64,000 bases of DNA from an uncultured Ectothiorhodospiraceae bacterium. Lineage in GTDB: Bacteria > Pseudomonadota > Gammaproteobacteria > UBA6429 > Thiohalophilaceae. The stretch is from the NCBI GenBank assembly GCA_947260005.1, contig CAMYOL010000065.1, positions 44,219 through 108,218 on the forward strand, given 5' to 3'. The position numbers were made by a program, and so were the translations under genes. Below the pieces are notes generated by a model. The model made no database searches and was not told where the DNA came from. It worked only from the letters and a program-made list of their open reading frames with translations. Positions 47,979-56,962 of the stretch are shown here, in pieces (position 1 is the first letter of the stretch; every line of letters begins with the position of its first letter).

Positions 47979-49763
47979 TTAAATACTTTGCCAAATATCG
48001 TGAAAGCTTTTTAATACATCGTCACTTGAATCAGAGTCAGATTTATCCAAATCATTCTTTTTTTCAATCGAGGTGAATAAGAACTGACTGACCAGTCCAT
48101 TATCAGCAATCAATTTGTTAAGTTTAATTTGTGATGGTTCTTTATTGGGTTGAGTTAGTTCCAATACATCGCCGGTTTTATACTGGCGCGAGAAAGTAAG
48201 GATTGATTCGGGCTGGTTTAGCATTTGCATTAATGGTAATAATAAACAGCGATCAACAATTAGATCTTGTTTGTCATTACCAACAATACTCACACTAACC
48301 GATGTCGCTGAGGGTGCGACCATCATGCCACCTATCTGGATGCCGCTGTCTCCATAGGCTTTAATCCAACGCACCAGGCCAAGTGAACGTTGTGAAGAAT
48401 TTTTACGTTGTATACTGATGACTTCACCGACTTGAATTTTGTTGGTTTGTTTTTCTATCGTCATAACACAAAAACCAACTGCGCTTTCGTTTAGCAGAGT
48501 CCAGTTTTCCTGTTTAACCCGGAAATCAGTAATTTTTTCCTGCGATGGAGCCGTTTTATCTATCTCGGTAACATCAACGTTGGTCCAGGCATAAATAGTC
48601 GACCAGATATCTGAAGATTTTCTATTTACATCCGTGACCTCGATCGACTCAAATTCAGGTTTGCTATGGAAGCCTGAATAGCTATCTTTTGTGGTATTGA
48701 TTTGTTTCACATGTTGTTCATATAACAATTGCATGTGCGTCTGGTGTAGCCCGATTGTAACATTCACCTTTTCTGCGAGATTGTTTCTGGGGTAACGACG
48801 CTTTTTTACCTGTCCCCATGAATCTATTAGTCGACGTAGTAAATTCAGTCGAATTGCTTTTTTATTAGTTTTTGAGTTATTAGATTTTTTTTGTTCAATG
48901 CGTGTTTTTAATTCAAGATTTACCTTATCTAATAATTTTGTGGTATCGACGATACGACAGTTTTTTATGTCACTAATAAGCGGACTTTTACTTAACATGG
49001 ATGGGGGCTGATCCTGATCAAGCTCAACGATAATGACCTGATCATTTTCTGCCAGTTCTGCATTATCGTTAATTTTATTTAAGCTAACAAGATGATGCCA
49101 CTGTTCAAGATGCTGATTTACTTCATCAATCTCACCCGGGCGCAGGTGATAGGGTTCTGCCATATAGAGTAGCAAACCATGTATGTACTCATGTTCAATA
49201 CTGGTTTTACGTTTATTGATTAATAGTTGATCGCTAATTGAGGTTTTTATTAATTTATTTTCTTCAGCATACTGGTATAACTCGTGTAATTGTTCCCAAT
49301 AGTCATGGTGGAAGGCGGCAAAAGTTTTATAAACCAGTAATAGAGATTGCTGTAAATATTTAACGGTACGATGTATTGTGGTTGCCAGCATTGCCTTGTC
49401 AATGAATAAAATATTTTGATCTTTGATTTCATGAAATACACTGTAGTAGCCCTGTGTCATATGGTTGTATATGGAATGACAGGCGCTGGCAATCAGCACA
49501 ATTTTTTCAGGTAATGGGTAGTTTACTCCATTCACATGGCGACTCAGATTAACCGTTGCGTAATTGACACTTTCTCGTAGCGACTCGAGAATCCTGAAAC
49601 GGTCGGCCGGCTTCATTTCCTGTTCATTTATCTGTTGCAGGGCCTTATAGATAAGTTCGGAGGTCTTACCCACACTGCCACGAGGTAAGTTGTTGATCCA
49701 GTGCTCTATTGTTTGCGGTCGAAAATCAATCTGGCTACTTTTATTGTTGGCTTGTTGAGACAT
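47979..49763 (-). CDS. Large cytoplasmic protein with C-terminal PilZ-like domain
   Basis: The 594-aa protein has no signal peptide or TM. The first 400 residues are helical (for example NNLPRGSVGKTSELIYKALQ and MKPADRFRILESLRESVNYA). The C-terminal 150 residues resemble a PilZ-type beta-barrel: WTLLNESAVGFCVMTIEKQT, the VGEVISIQR strand and LGLVRWIKAYGDSGIQIGGM. I do not see a complete RxxxR...DxSxxG cyclic di-GMP motif (NESAVG is present, the Arg pair is not obvious), so ligand binding is uncertain. It sits between accC and prmA, where many relatives have no gene. Confidence 0.7.
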   Translation of the reverse strand: MSQQANNKSSQIDFRPQTIEHWINNLPRGSVGKTSELIYKALQQINEQEMKPADRFRILESLRESVNYATVNLSRHVNGVNYPLPEKIVLIASACHSIYNHMTQGYYSVFHEIKDQNILFIDKAMLATTIHRTVKYLQQSLLLVYKTFAAFHHDYWEQLHELYQYAEENKLIKTSISDQLLINKRKTSIEHEYIHGLLLYMAEPYHLRPGEIDEVNQHLEQWHHLVSLNKINDNAELAENDQVIIVELDQDQPPSMLSKSPLISDIKNCRIVDTTKLLDKVNLELKTRIEQKKSNNSKTNKKAIRLNLLRRLIDSWGQVKKRRYPRNNLAEKVNVTIGLHQTHMQLLYEQHVKQINTTKDSYSGFHSKPEFESIEVTDVNRKSSDIWSTIYAWTNVDVTEIDKTAPSQEKITDFRVKQENWTLLNESAVGFCVMTIEKQTNKIQVGEVISIQRKNSSQRSLGLVRWIKAYGDSGIQIGGMMVAPSATSVSVSIVGNDKQDLIVDRCLLLPLMQMLNQPESILTFSRQYKTGDVLELTQPNKEPSQIKLNKLIADNGLVSQFLFTSIEKKNDLDKSDSDSSDDVLKSFHDIWQSI

Positions 49764-49939
49764 AGATGCTCTTAACTCTCTGTATTATCTGTCTAATTAT
49801 CGGTATCCAGGTCTCTTTGTTGAGTTCTTCAGGGCGAAAAGGTGAATATTTCACAATTTCGACGAGTATTCTTTCACGGTTAAATCCTGTATTTGCGCCT
49901 AATCTAGACACTTAAAGGACATCAACAGGGGATAAGGCT

Positions 49940-50425
49940 ATGTCACTAGCACAACAAACCGGCTTCGAAAATGCTAATCAGTTTGCCAAATCCGGGATTG
50001 CACCCGTGGGCAGTATTATACCGGTCTCACGGTCGAAACAATCCAACAACCACGAAGGGCAAGTCAGGCCGGTAAGCATTCGGTTATCTGAAGTGATGTT
50101 TACTGGACGAGTCCCAATTTCGACATGGACCTTTGCTTTTGCCATCCACAATAAACTTTGGGTATCCGATCTCACCTCATTGTACTTTGGAAAACGGGTG
50201 GGTATGAATAAACTAATTTATCGAGAGAAATTGTTTGTACCGGATAACCGTCTTGATATGGAAATAGGCGTTACCGCTTACAATAATTTTGGGGATGTAT
50301 TGTGCAGTAGTGAACCTATGCGTGCCTTTATGTTAAATGATAAAAATACCACATCAAAATTATTTCGCCTGGATGAAGACTGGACTCAGCTGTTATTTAA
50401 ATGTGATATTGAAATAGCCAGATAA
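49940..50425 (+). CDS. Hypothetical protein, 161 aa
   Basis: The ATG at 49940 follows GGGGATAAGGC. The product has no signal peptide or TM and a beta-rich middle: VRPVSIRLSEVMFTGRVPIS, TWTFAFAIHNKLWVSDLTSL and the end LDEDWTQLLFKCDIEIAR. I do not recognise the family. It is divergent from the PilZ-like gene and followed 21 bases later by a tiny membrane protein gene, so the two may be co-transcribed. Confidence 0.65.
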   Translation: MSLAQQTGFENANQFAKSGIAPVGSIIPVSRSKQSNNHEGQVRPVSIRLSEVMFTGRVPISTWTFAFAIHNKLWVSDLTSLYFGKRVGMNKLIYREKLFVPDNRLDMEIGVTAYNNFGDVLCSSEPMRAFMLNDKNTTSKLFRLDEDWTQLLFKCDIEIAR

Positions 50426-50446
50426 CAATGATGGGAGATATGAATC

Positions 50447-50557
50447 ATGACTAACCGGACCTATAAGCTTATTATTTTTCTCCAGGTCTGTCTGATATTA
50501 GCGATTGCATCGTTAATAACGGCTGGTGATGCTATTTTATCGATAGCAACTAATTAA
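50447..50557 (+). CDS. Tiny single-TM protein, 36 aa
   Basis: I read this short ORF directly. It starts at ATG 50447 with GGGAG about 10 bases upstream. The product MTNRTYKLIIFLQVCLILAI continues ASLITAGDAILSIATN. Residues 7-27 form one hydrophobic helix. It may be a small membrane protein linked to the 49940 gene. It is too short for homology to be judged by eye. Confidence 0.45.
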   Translation: MTNRTYKLIIFLQVCLILAIASLITAGDAILSIATN

Positions 50558-50606
50558 CTTGGTTTTACCTGTACAACAACGCTAAACTTCTAATCATTAA
50601 ACAAGT

Positions 50607-51968
50607 TTAGCTATTTGTTTGGGATTTTTTTTCCGCGAGCTTCTTTTCGAGATAGTGAATATTGGTTCCACCTGCTGCAAAGGCGGCATCCTGTATTAAC
50701 TCTTGATGTAACGCGATATTAGTTTTAATACCCTCTATAACCACCTCGGATAAAGCAATACGCATGCGAGCTATTGCTGCCTGGCGTGAGTCGCCATAGG
50801 TAATTAACTTTCCGATCATGGAATCGTAGTACGGTGGAACATAATATCCATCGTAGATATGTGAGTCGACACGGACTCCCGGACCTCCCGGGGTATGGTA
50901 CGCAGTAATGGTGCCTGGGGATGGCATGAAGTTATCCGGATTTTCTGCGTTGATGCGGCATTCAATAGCATGTCCGCGAATAATGACATCACTTTGCTGA
51001 ATACCAAGTCCTTCACCTGAGGCGATGCGGATTTGTTCTTTAATAATATCAACTCCCGTCACCATTTCAGTCACGGGATGTTCGACCTGGATTCGAGTAT
51101 TCATTTCGATGAAATAGAATTCGCCGTCCTGGTATAAGAATTCAAAAGTACCTGCACCACGATAGCCAATGTCAATACAGGCCTGCGCACAACGGTCGCC
51201 AATGCGTGAACGCATTTCTTTGGTAATGCCGGGAGCGGGGGCTTCTTCAATTACTTTCTGGTGACGGCGTTGCATTGAGCAATCACGTTCACCTAAATGA
51301 ACAGCCTTACCGTGTTCGTCGGCGAGAATCTGTATCTCAATATGACGGGGAGTTTCGAGAAATTTTTCCATGTAGACGACATCATTATTAAATGCCGCAC
51401 CGGCCTCAGCCCTGGTTAAGGTGATAGCGTTTAACAGTGCTGCTTCAGAGTGAACAACACGCATACCTCGTCCGCCGCCGCCGCCGGAGGCTTTAATTAT
51501 AATCGGATAGCCGATTTGCTGGGCCATTTCCATGTTGGTTTTATCGTCTGTTCCAAGCGGTCCATCCGAGCCGGGTACAGTGGGAACGCCGGCTTTTTTC
51601 ATCGCGCGGATTGCAGCGACCTTGTCACCCATGATGCGAATGGTTTCAGCACGAGGGCCAATAAAAGTAAATCCACATTCTTCTACACGTTCAGCGAAGT
51701 CAGCACTCTCAGATAAAAAGCCATAACCGGGATGAATGGCCACCGCATCGGTGACTTCAGCGGCGCTGAGTACGGCGGGTATATTTAAATAACTTTCAAG
51801 TGATGAGGCAGGACCAATACAGACGGATTCATCGGCAAGACGTACGTGTTTAAGGTCTCGGTCGGCCTCAGAATGGGCGGCGACTGTTTTAATACCGAGT
51901 TCGCGACAGGCGCGTAAAATTCGCAGCGCTATCTCGCCCCGGTTGGCAATTAGGATTTTATCAATCAT
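50607..51968 (-). CDS. accC: Acetyl-CoA carboxylase, biotin carboxylase subunit AccC
   Basis: AccC carboxylates the biotin on AccB, the first step of fatty acid synthesis. The N-terminus [20 protein letters not shown], the ATP-grasp glycine loop [34 protein letters not shown] and [20 protein letters not shown] are all canonical. At 453 aa it is full length. It lies 54 bases after accB. Confidence 0.98.
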   Translation of the reverse strand: MIDKILIANRGEIALRILRACRELGIKTVAAHSEADRDLKHVRLADESVCIGPASSLESYLNIPAVLSAAEVTDAVAIHPGYGFLSESADFAERVEECGFTFIGPRAETIRIMGDKVAAIRAMKKAGVPTVPGSDGPLGTDDKTNMEMAQQIGYPIIIKASGGGGGRGMRVVHSEAALLNAITLTRAEAGAAFNNDVVYMEKFLETPRHIEIQILADEHGKAVHLGERDCSMQRRHQKVIEEAPAPGITKEMRSRIGDRCAQACIDIGYRGAGTFEFLYQDGEFYFIEMNTRIQVEHPVTEMVTGVDIIKEQIRIASGEGLGIQQSDVIIRGHAIECRINAENPDNFMPSPGTITAYHTPGGPGVRVDSHIYDGYYVPPYYDSMIGKLITYGDSRQAAIARMRIALSEVVIEGIKTNIALHQELIQDAAFAAGGTNIHYLEKKLAEKKSQTNS

Positions 51969-52022
51969 AGCTTTATCTAATTTCTTGGGTTAGGGGGTGT
52001 GTAATTGGTGTTTACGATAAAC

Positions 52023-52466
52023 TTATTCAATAACAAATAACGGTTGGTTATATTCAACCGGCTGTCCGTTTTCTACCAGGACTGATTTTACGGTGCCTGC
52101 TTTATCTGATTCTATTTGATTCAGTAGTTTCATTGCCTCAATGATACAAAGAGTATCGCCGTTTTTAACTGACTGTCCCGCTTCAACAAATGGTTTAGCA
52201 CCTGGACTAGGCGCAATGTAAAAGGTACCCACCATCGGCGCTCTAACCACATGACCACTGATTTCATCGCTTGGTACTGCAGCAGCAGGTGTAGTTGCAG
52301 CAGCGGTAACTTGCACTGGTGCCGGCGCACTGACGGGAGCCGCAACTGGGGCGAAGCTTCCGGCGCGACTGATGCGCACAGATTCTTCACCTTCTTTTAT
52401 TTCGATTTCGGCTACACCAGATTCATCGAGCAGTTCGATGAGTTTTTTTACTTTGCGTATATCCAT
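52023..52466 (-). CDS. accB: Biotin carboxyl carrier protein AccB
   Basis: AccB carries carboxybiotin between AccC and the AccAD transferase. The 147-aa protein has an N-terminal dimer part ([20 protein letters not shown]), an Ala/Pro linker at about 35-70 and a C-terminal biotinyl domain with the biotinylated Lys in [14 protein letters not shown]. Operon order aroQ-accB-accC. Confidence 0.98.
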   Translation of the reverse strand: MDIRKVKKLIELLDESGVAEIEIKEGEESVRISRAGSFAPVAAPVSAPAPVQVTAAATTPAAAVPSDEISGHVVRAPMVGTFYIAPSPGAKPFVEAGQSVKNGDTLCIIEAMKLLNQIESDKAGTVKSVLVENGQPVEYNQPLFVIE

Positions 52467-52505
52467 GAGGGCTCTCTTATAATCTAAATTAGTTAAATTT
52501 AATCG

Positions 52506-52958
52506 TTAGGCCATTGATGAAGTTTCAATTTTGTCAATAATGGCGGTTAAGGCAAGCTGATAGCCAATCGATCCCAGGCCACTAATCACACCGATGGCCA
52601 GATCTGAAAAATATGAGTGTTGACGAAACTCTTCTCGTGCATGCACATTTGATAAATGTACTTCAATAAACGGGATAGCCACGGCGGCAATCGCATCGCG
52701 TAATGCCACACTGGTGTGAGTAAACGCGGCGGGATTGATTATGATGAAATCTGTGCCATCCTCATTCGCTTTTTGCACGGCATCAACCAGCTCGTGTTCA
52801 GCATTACTTTGCACACTAAAGAGGCTGTGACCTGATTGACTGGCTGTCTCGGCAAGCTGATCATCGATCTGACTTAATGTCGTCGAACCGTAATGATCGG
52901 GTTCTCGAGTACCGAGCAGGTTTAAGTTGGGTCCGTGAATGACGAGTATTTTTGACAT
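52506..52958 (-). CDS. aroQ: 3-dehydroquinate dehydratase type II AroQ
   Basis: AroQ dehydrates 3-dehydroquinate in the shikimate pathway. [20 protein letters not shown] with the catalytic Tyr, [17 protein letters not shown] and [17 protein letters not shown] with the catalytic His are present. At 150 aa it has normal length. First of aroQ-accB-accC. The 208 bases upstream (52959-53166) hold no gene and should contain the operon promoter. Confidence 0.97.
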   Translation of the reverse strand: MSKILVIHGPNLNLLGTREPDHYGSTTLSQIDDQLAETASQSGHSLFSVQSNAEHELVDAVQKANEDGTDFIIINPAAFTHTSVALRDAIAAVAIPFIEVHLSNVHAREEFRQHSYFSDLAIGVISGLGSIGYQLALTAIIDKIETSSMA

Positions 52959-53166
52959 GACTTCGTTTTAATAATTTAAAGATCGCAACAATTCGCTGCA
53001 TGTTTTAAGCAAGTTCACAACATTTCTGAAGAGTTATTTTGAAGGATTCTCGCTGATCTGGGCGAGATTGTCTAGTTTTATGCACGATCGACTCAGGTCG
53101 CCACCAGATTAGCGAAATTTGGCGAAGAAAATGCCAAGTTGGTACTTGAAATATTGTGAAAGTGAG

Positions 53167-53751
53167 TTACAGGTATGGTTTTATCAGCTGTTCAGCCTCT
53201 TCAAAGGTGACTTCCCGCGCAAAGGCATGGCGAATGGTGCCTTTGCGGTCAATAACTACGGTATAGGGCAGGACACTCAGCTGGTTACCGTAGGCCTGAC
53301 TAATGGCAATGCCTTCTGTTTCGCCGACCAGAATCGGATAATTAATGCCCATTGGATCAACATAATCAATCGCCGCCTGTTGACTGTCCAGGGCGACCCC
53401 GACAATAGTGAACCCCTTGCTTTGATATTTTTCCTGTAATGCGATCAAAGCGGGTATTTCGCGTCTACAGGGCGGGCACCAGGTGGCCCAAAAGTTAACG
53501 ATCAATACCTGGCCATCGAATTTATTGATATTGTGTAGATCCCCTTCCACATCTTTCATGCTGAAATCAGGTCTTCTGTTACCGACCATCGTCGTCGCTT
53601 TGATATCCGGGATATCCGGGATATCCGCTTTTTCGACTTTCGGTGATTGCTTGAAATACATCGATACAGCAATACCTGCGGCTAAAGCGATTGCGCCAGA
53701 AATAATGAGAAAGACAACAGCGATCTTGCCACTCATGGTTCGTAACTGCAT
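53167..53751 (-). CDS. TlpA/ResA-like thioredoxin-fold protein
   Basis: The 194-aa protein is membrane-anchored (IAVVFLIISGAIALAAGIAV) with an exported thioredoxin domain. The active site is WATWCPPCRREIPAL, and the cis-Pro loop is LSVLPYTVVIDRKGTI. Such proteins reduce disulfides in the periplasm, often for cytochrome c maturation. Its start abuts the dsbD stop (no gap), so DsbD is its probable electron source (inference from position). Confidence 0.92.
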   Translation of the reverse strand: MQLRTMSGKIAVVFLIISGAIALAAGIAVSMYFKQSPKVEKADIPDIPDIKATTMVGNRRPDFSMKDVEGDLHNINKFDGQVLIVNFWATWCPPCRREIPALIALQEKYQSKGFTIVGVALDSQQAAIDYVDPMGINYPILVGETEGIAISQAYGNQLSVLPYTVVIDRKGTIRHAFAREVTFEEAEQLIKPYL

Positions 53752-56052
53752 CTAGTTACCCTTCAAAATCAGATTAACGTGATCAATAAACTGTTTCGCA
53801 TCCATTGAGCCAACGATCCGATACTTGGTTTTTTCTTCACCATTGGCGGCCCAGAATAAAATTGCAGGTGGTGCAATAACTTTTGTATGCGTAAGAAGGG
53901 CTTGATCTAACTCATCATTGTCGGTGACATCGGCTTGCAGTAAGACAAAGTCAGCTAGCAGGCTTTGTACTTCAGGGGTTGTGAAAACATAATCCTCAAA
54001 TTCTTTACAGTAAAGGCACCAATCGGCATAGAAATCCAGCATCACATATTTGCCGGTGGCTTTTGCTAATTCAAGTTCACGGTTTAAATCTTCGACGGTC
54101 TTGATATGTTTGAAACCTAATTCAGCCTGGGCATGGCTACCGCCACCCATGGTTAATTTCGAACCGTGCAAGGGATCGGACACGTTTCGCGCACCGGTTA
54201 AGCCTCCAAGCATGACAATCGCACCATACAAAATAAAGACCAGTCCCAGGCCTTTCCAAAGCTTAAACCAGCCAGATGAGCCTTCTTTAATTTGTTCGAA
54301 GGCGCCCATGTAGATGCCCGAAATAATTAACAAAGCAGACCAGGCCAGCATAATTGCCATCGCAGAAACAAAACTCACTCGTTCCAGGAATAACAAGGCA
54401 ATGGCGAGCAACACGACGCCGGCTGCATATTTGACGGTGTCCATCCAGCCCCCCGCTTTGGGCAGGAATTTACCATGCGAGGTACCAACAAAAATAAGCG
54501 GTAAGCCTAAGCCCAGACCCATGATAAACATCGAGAGGAAGCCGAGCATCACGTCACCTTCTGAAGCGACATAGGCGAGTGCCCCAATTAATACCGGACC
54601 GGCACAGGGGCCGACTATCAAGGCCGATAAAACACCCATAATAATCACACCAATAAACGAGCCACCTTTTTGGTGGCTGCTCATTTCGCTAAGTTTACCT
54701 TGCAGCCCGGCCGGCATTTGAATACTAAAGAAGCCGAACATGGAGAAGGCTAGTGCGACGAACAAGGCTGAAAAGGGTAAAAGTACCCAGGGACTCTGGA
54801 ATGCCGCTTGTAGATTGACCCCTTTCGCTACCCCCGCAAACAGGGCCCCCATCACACCAAAGGTTGCGGCCATCGACAGGACATAAAATAGTGACAGATT
54901 AAAGGCGTGGGCGGTCGTGACCTTTTCGCCCTGACCAACAATGACTGACGATAGAATCGGAATCATTGGATACATGCAGGCGGTAAAAGCGAGGGCCAGA
55001 CCACCAAGGAAGAAATAGAGAATGATTTCCAGCGTCTCACCCGAGGCCAGGATCATGGCCGACTTATCTTGTTCAGATATGAATTCTTTTGTCGCAGCTG
55101 GCTCACTTGCTTCGATTGTTTTCTGAGTCGCGGCACTTTTTGCAATGGTCTTGGCATCTGCGACACTAAAGCTGACATCAGAGCTCAGGCTTTGTGGGTT
55201 TTTTATTGGCGGATAGCATATGCCGAAGGTCTCAGCGCAACCCTGACCAATTGCAAAGAATTTTATTTTATTAATCCCTGCTTTACTGGCAAGGATTGGA
55301 TAACCAATGGAGATTGTTTTTGTGAAGACTTCAACTTCACCTTCTTTGCCATTGGGTAAAATGCCGTGCTTAAGTTCACCGGCAGGGGCTTTCATGGGAC
55401 CAAAAGTAATGTCGCTGGTTGATGAAACAATCGAAAATTTATCGCGGTACATGTAGTACTCATCAGCGATCGTCCAGGTGACGATCACCATGTCACCTTC
55501 AATATGGCTGGACATCTTAAAGGCTTCTTTGGCTAACAATGGTTCATCCGATTGAGCATCAGACAGACCAAGTTGTGAGCTAAGATCGCTGATTTCACTG
55601 ACGGCTGATTTGGGTTCAAGTGCAGCCACGGTCAACAACTTTTCACGTTTTTGCGGTGGGTAACAGATTCCCAGTTCTTCGGCGCAGCCTTGAGAGTGGC
55701 CAATGAGTTTTAATTCACCGCCATTGGATTTGGTGATGGGGACCTCGATGGTGACCGAATGCATGTAGGTTTCAACTTCGCCTTCAGTGCCATCGGGGCG
55801 AATACCGTGTTTCAATTTTCCTTTTGGGAAAACGGGTTGGCCTAATTCAATGCCTGGCGTGGCGGATTCAAAACGGGTTTTCTCTTTATATAAATAATAA
55901 TCGTCGGCAGATGTCCAGGTGGCCTTGATCTTGTCGCCTTCAACTACGGCATCAAATTTAAAGGCTTCTTGAGGGGGCAGCGGACTGGCTGCAAAGCTGA
56001 AGTGACTAACTAATAATAATAGGGGGAGAATTAATGCTTTGATTTTATTCAT
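53752..56052 (-). CDS. dsbD: Thiol:disulfide interchange protein DsbD with two N-terminal alpha domains
   Basis: DsbD carries electrons from cytoplasmic thioredoxin to periplasmic partners. This one is 766 aa, longer than the usual 560-600. After a signal peptide (LILPLLLLVSHFSFAAS) there are two alpha domains (about 25-150 and 170-295). Each ends in a cysteine pair: CAEELGICYPP in the first and CAETFGICYPP in the second. The middle TM domain (about 345-630) keeps its cysteines in ACMYPMIPILSSVIVGQ and GPCAGPVLIGAL. The C-terminal thioredoxin domain has DWCLYCKEFE. It is in an operon with cutA (4-base overlap) and the TlpA-like gene. Confidence 0.95.
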   Translation of the reverse strand: MNKIKALILPLLLLVSHFSFAASPLPPQEAFKFDAVVEGDKIKATWTSADDYYLYKEKTRFESATPGIELGQPVFPKGKLKHGIRPDGTEGEVETYMHSVTIEVPITKSNGGELKLIGHSQGCAEELGICYPPQKREKLLTVAALEPKSAVSEISDLSSQLGLSDAQSDEPLLAKEAFKMSSHIEGDMVIVTWTIADEYYMYRDKFSIVSSTSDITFGPMKAPAGELKHGILPNGKEGEVEVFTKTISIGYPILASKAGINKIKFFAIGQGCAETFGICYPPIKNPQSLSSDVSFSVADAKTIAKSAATQKTIEASEPAATKEFISEQDKSAMILASGETLEIILYFFLGGLALAFTACMYPMIPILSSVIVGQGEKVTTAHAFNLSLFYVLSMAATFGVMGALFAGVAKGVNLQAAFQSPWVLLPFSALFVALAFSMFGFFSIQMPAGLQGKLSEMSSHQKGGSFIGVIIMGVLSALIVGPCAGPVLIGALAYVASEGDVMLGFLSMFIMGLGLGLPLIFVGTSHGKFLPKAGGWMDTVKYAAGVVLLAIALLFLERVSFVSAMAIMLAWSALLIISGIYMGAFEQIKEGSSGWFKLWKGLGLVFILYGAIVMLGGLTGARNVSDPLHGSKLTMGGGSHAQAELGFKHIKTVEDLNRELELAKATGKYVMLDFYADWCLYCKEFEDYVFTTPEVQSLLADFVLLQADVTDNDELDQALLTHTKVIAPPAILFWAANGEEKTKYRIVGSMDAKQFIDHVNLILKGN

Positions 56053-56381
56053 TTTTTTACCGACTCGGATATCCAGTTTAAATAGGGTTTGTGACCATCT
56101 ACGATTGGGACTACGATGATTTCAGGAAGTTCATAGGGGTGAAGTCTCTCGATGGCGTTTTGCACATCCTGTGTGCGATTTTGTTCTGTTTTTATCAATA
56201 ATTGATGTTCCTGTCCGTGTTCCAGTTTACCTTGCCAGCAATAGATGGAGGTCATGCTGGGTAATATATTCACACAGGCGGCTAATTGCTGGTTGATAAG
56301 GCGCTCAGCTAATTGTTGGGCACTGTCCATATCTGGAAAGGTGGTCATCACAATTTGGTAGGGGCTTGAATTTACGTCCAT
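56049..56381 (-). CDS. cutA: Divalent cation tolerance protein CutA
   Basis: CutA is a small trimeric protein linked to copper and heavy-metal tolerance, of unclear mechanism. The core is MTTFPDMDSAQQLAERLINQ, then QLAACVNILPSMTSIYCWQG, KLEHGQEHQLLIKT and HPYELPEIIVVPI. I place the start at ATG 56381 (MDVNSSPYQIVMTTFP, 110 aa); a longer frame from 56444 adds 21 residues outside the family. It overlaps dsbD by 4 bases. Confidence 0.94.
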   Translation of the reverse strand: MDVNSSPYQIVMTTFPDMDSAQQLAERLINQQLAACVNILPSMTSIYCWQGKLEHGQEHQLLIKTEQNRTQDVQNAIERLHPYELPEIIVVPIVDGHKPYLNWISESVKK

Positions 56382-56499
56382 ACGCCCAAATGTAACAAGC
56401 AGGAGTGGTGAAAGCCAGTCCATATAATTGTTGCCGCCTGACATTATATCGACTCATTCAGGTAGTACTTAATACCATAATATAGGGACTGTCGTTACT

Positions 56500-56958
56500 A
56501 TGCGTAAATTCCAGCTTGGGATTGCTCTTTTTATTCTCACACCACTGCTTGAGATCTATCTGTTTATCAAGATCGGGACAGAGATTGGTGCACTATCTAC
56601 CATCGCTTTGATTGCACTCACCGCTATTGTTGGTGTTGCCTTACTTCGTCATCAAGGGCTGTCGACGTTGCAAAATGTGCAACGACAAATGCAACAGGGA
56701 CAAGTACCTGCAGTCGGTTTACTGGAAGGCATTATGTTGTTTTTTGCCGGCGCCTTGTTACTCACACCGGGTTTTTTCACCGACTTAATCGGATTTCTTC
56801 TCTTGATTCCACGCATTCGTAAGAGTCTGGCGTTATGGCTGCTGGAACGCAGCGGGACTATCGTTAAGATGAACCCCGGCCAACCATCTCAGCCATCTCA
56901 ATCAGGCTCAAACCATTTTATAGAAGGCGAGTTTCAGAATAAGGATGATCGAAAATAA
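56500..56958 (+). CDS. fxsA: FxsA family membrane protein
   Basis: The 152-aa protein has N-terminal TM segments (LGIALFILTPLLEIYLFIKI and ALSTIALIALTAIVGVALLR) and a third one, IMLFFAGALLLTPGFFTDLI, with the FxsA signature. FxsA can relieve phage T7 exclusion by F plasmids in E. coli when overproduced; the native role is unknown. The divergent cutA-dsbD arrangement is common. Convergent with the RND gene. Confidence 0.93.
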   Translation: MRKFQLGIALFILTPLLEIYLFIKIGTEIGALSTIALIALTAIVGVALLRHQGLSTLQNVQRQMQQGQVPAVGLLEGIMLFFAGALLLTPGFFTDLIGFLLLIPRIRKSLALWLLERSGTIVKMNPGQPSQPSQSGSNHFIEGEFQNKDDRK

Positions 56959-56962
56959 CAGG

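Noticed and set aside
53119..53439. 106-codon plus-strand frame
   Set aside because: It overlaps the TlpA-like gene on the other strand and has no family resemblance.
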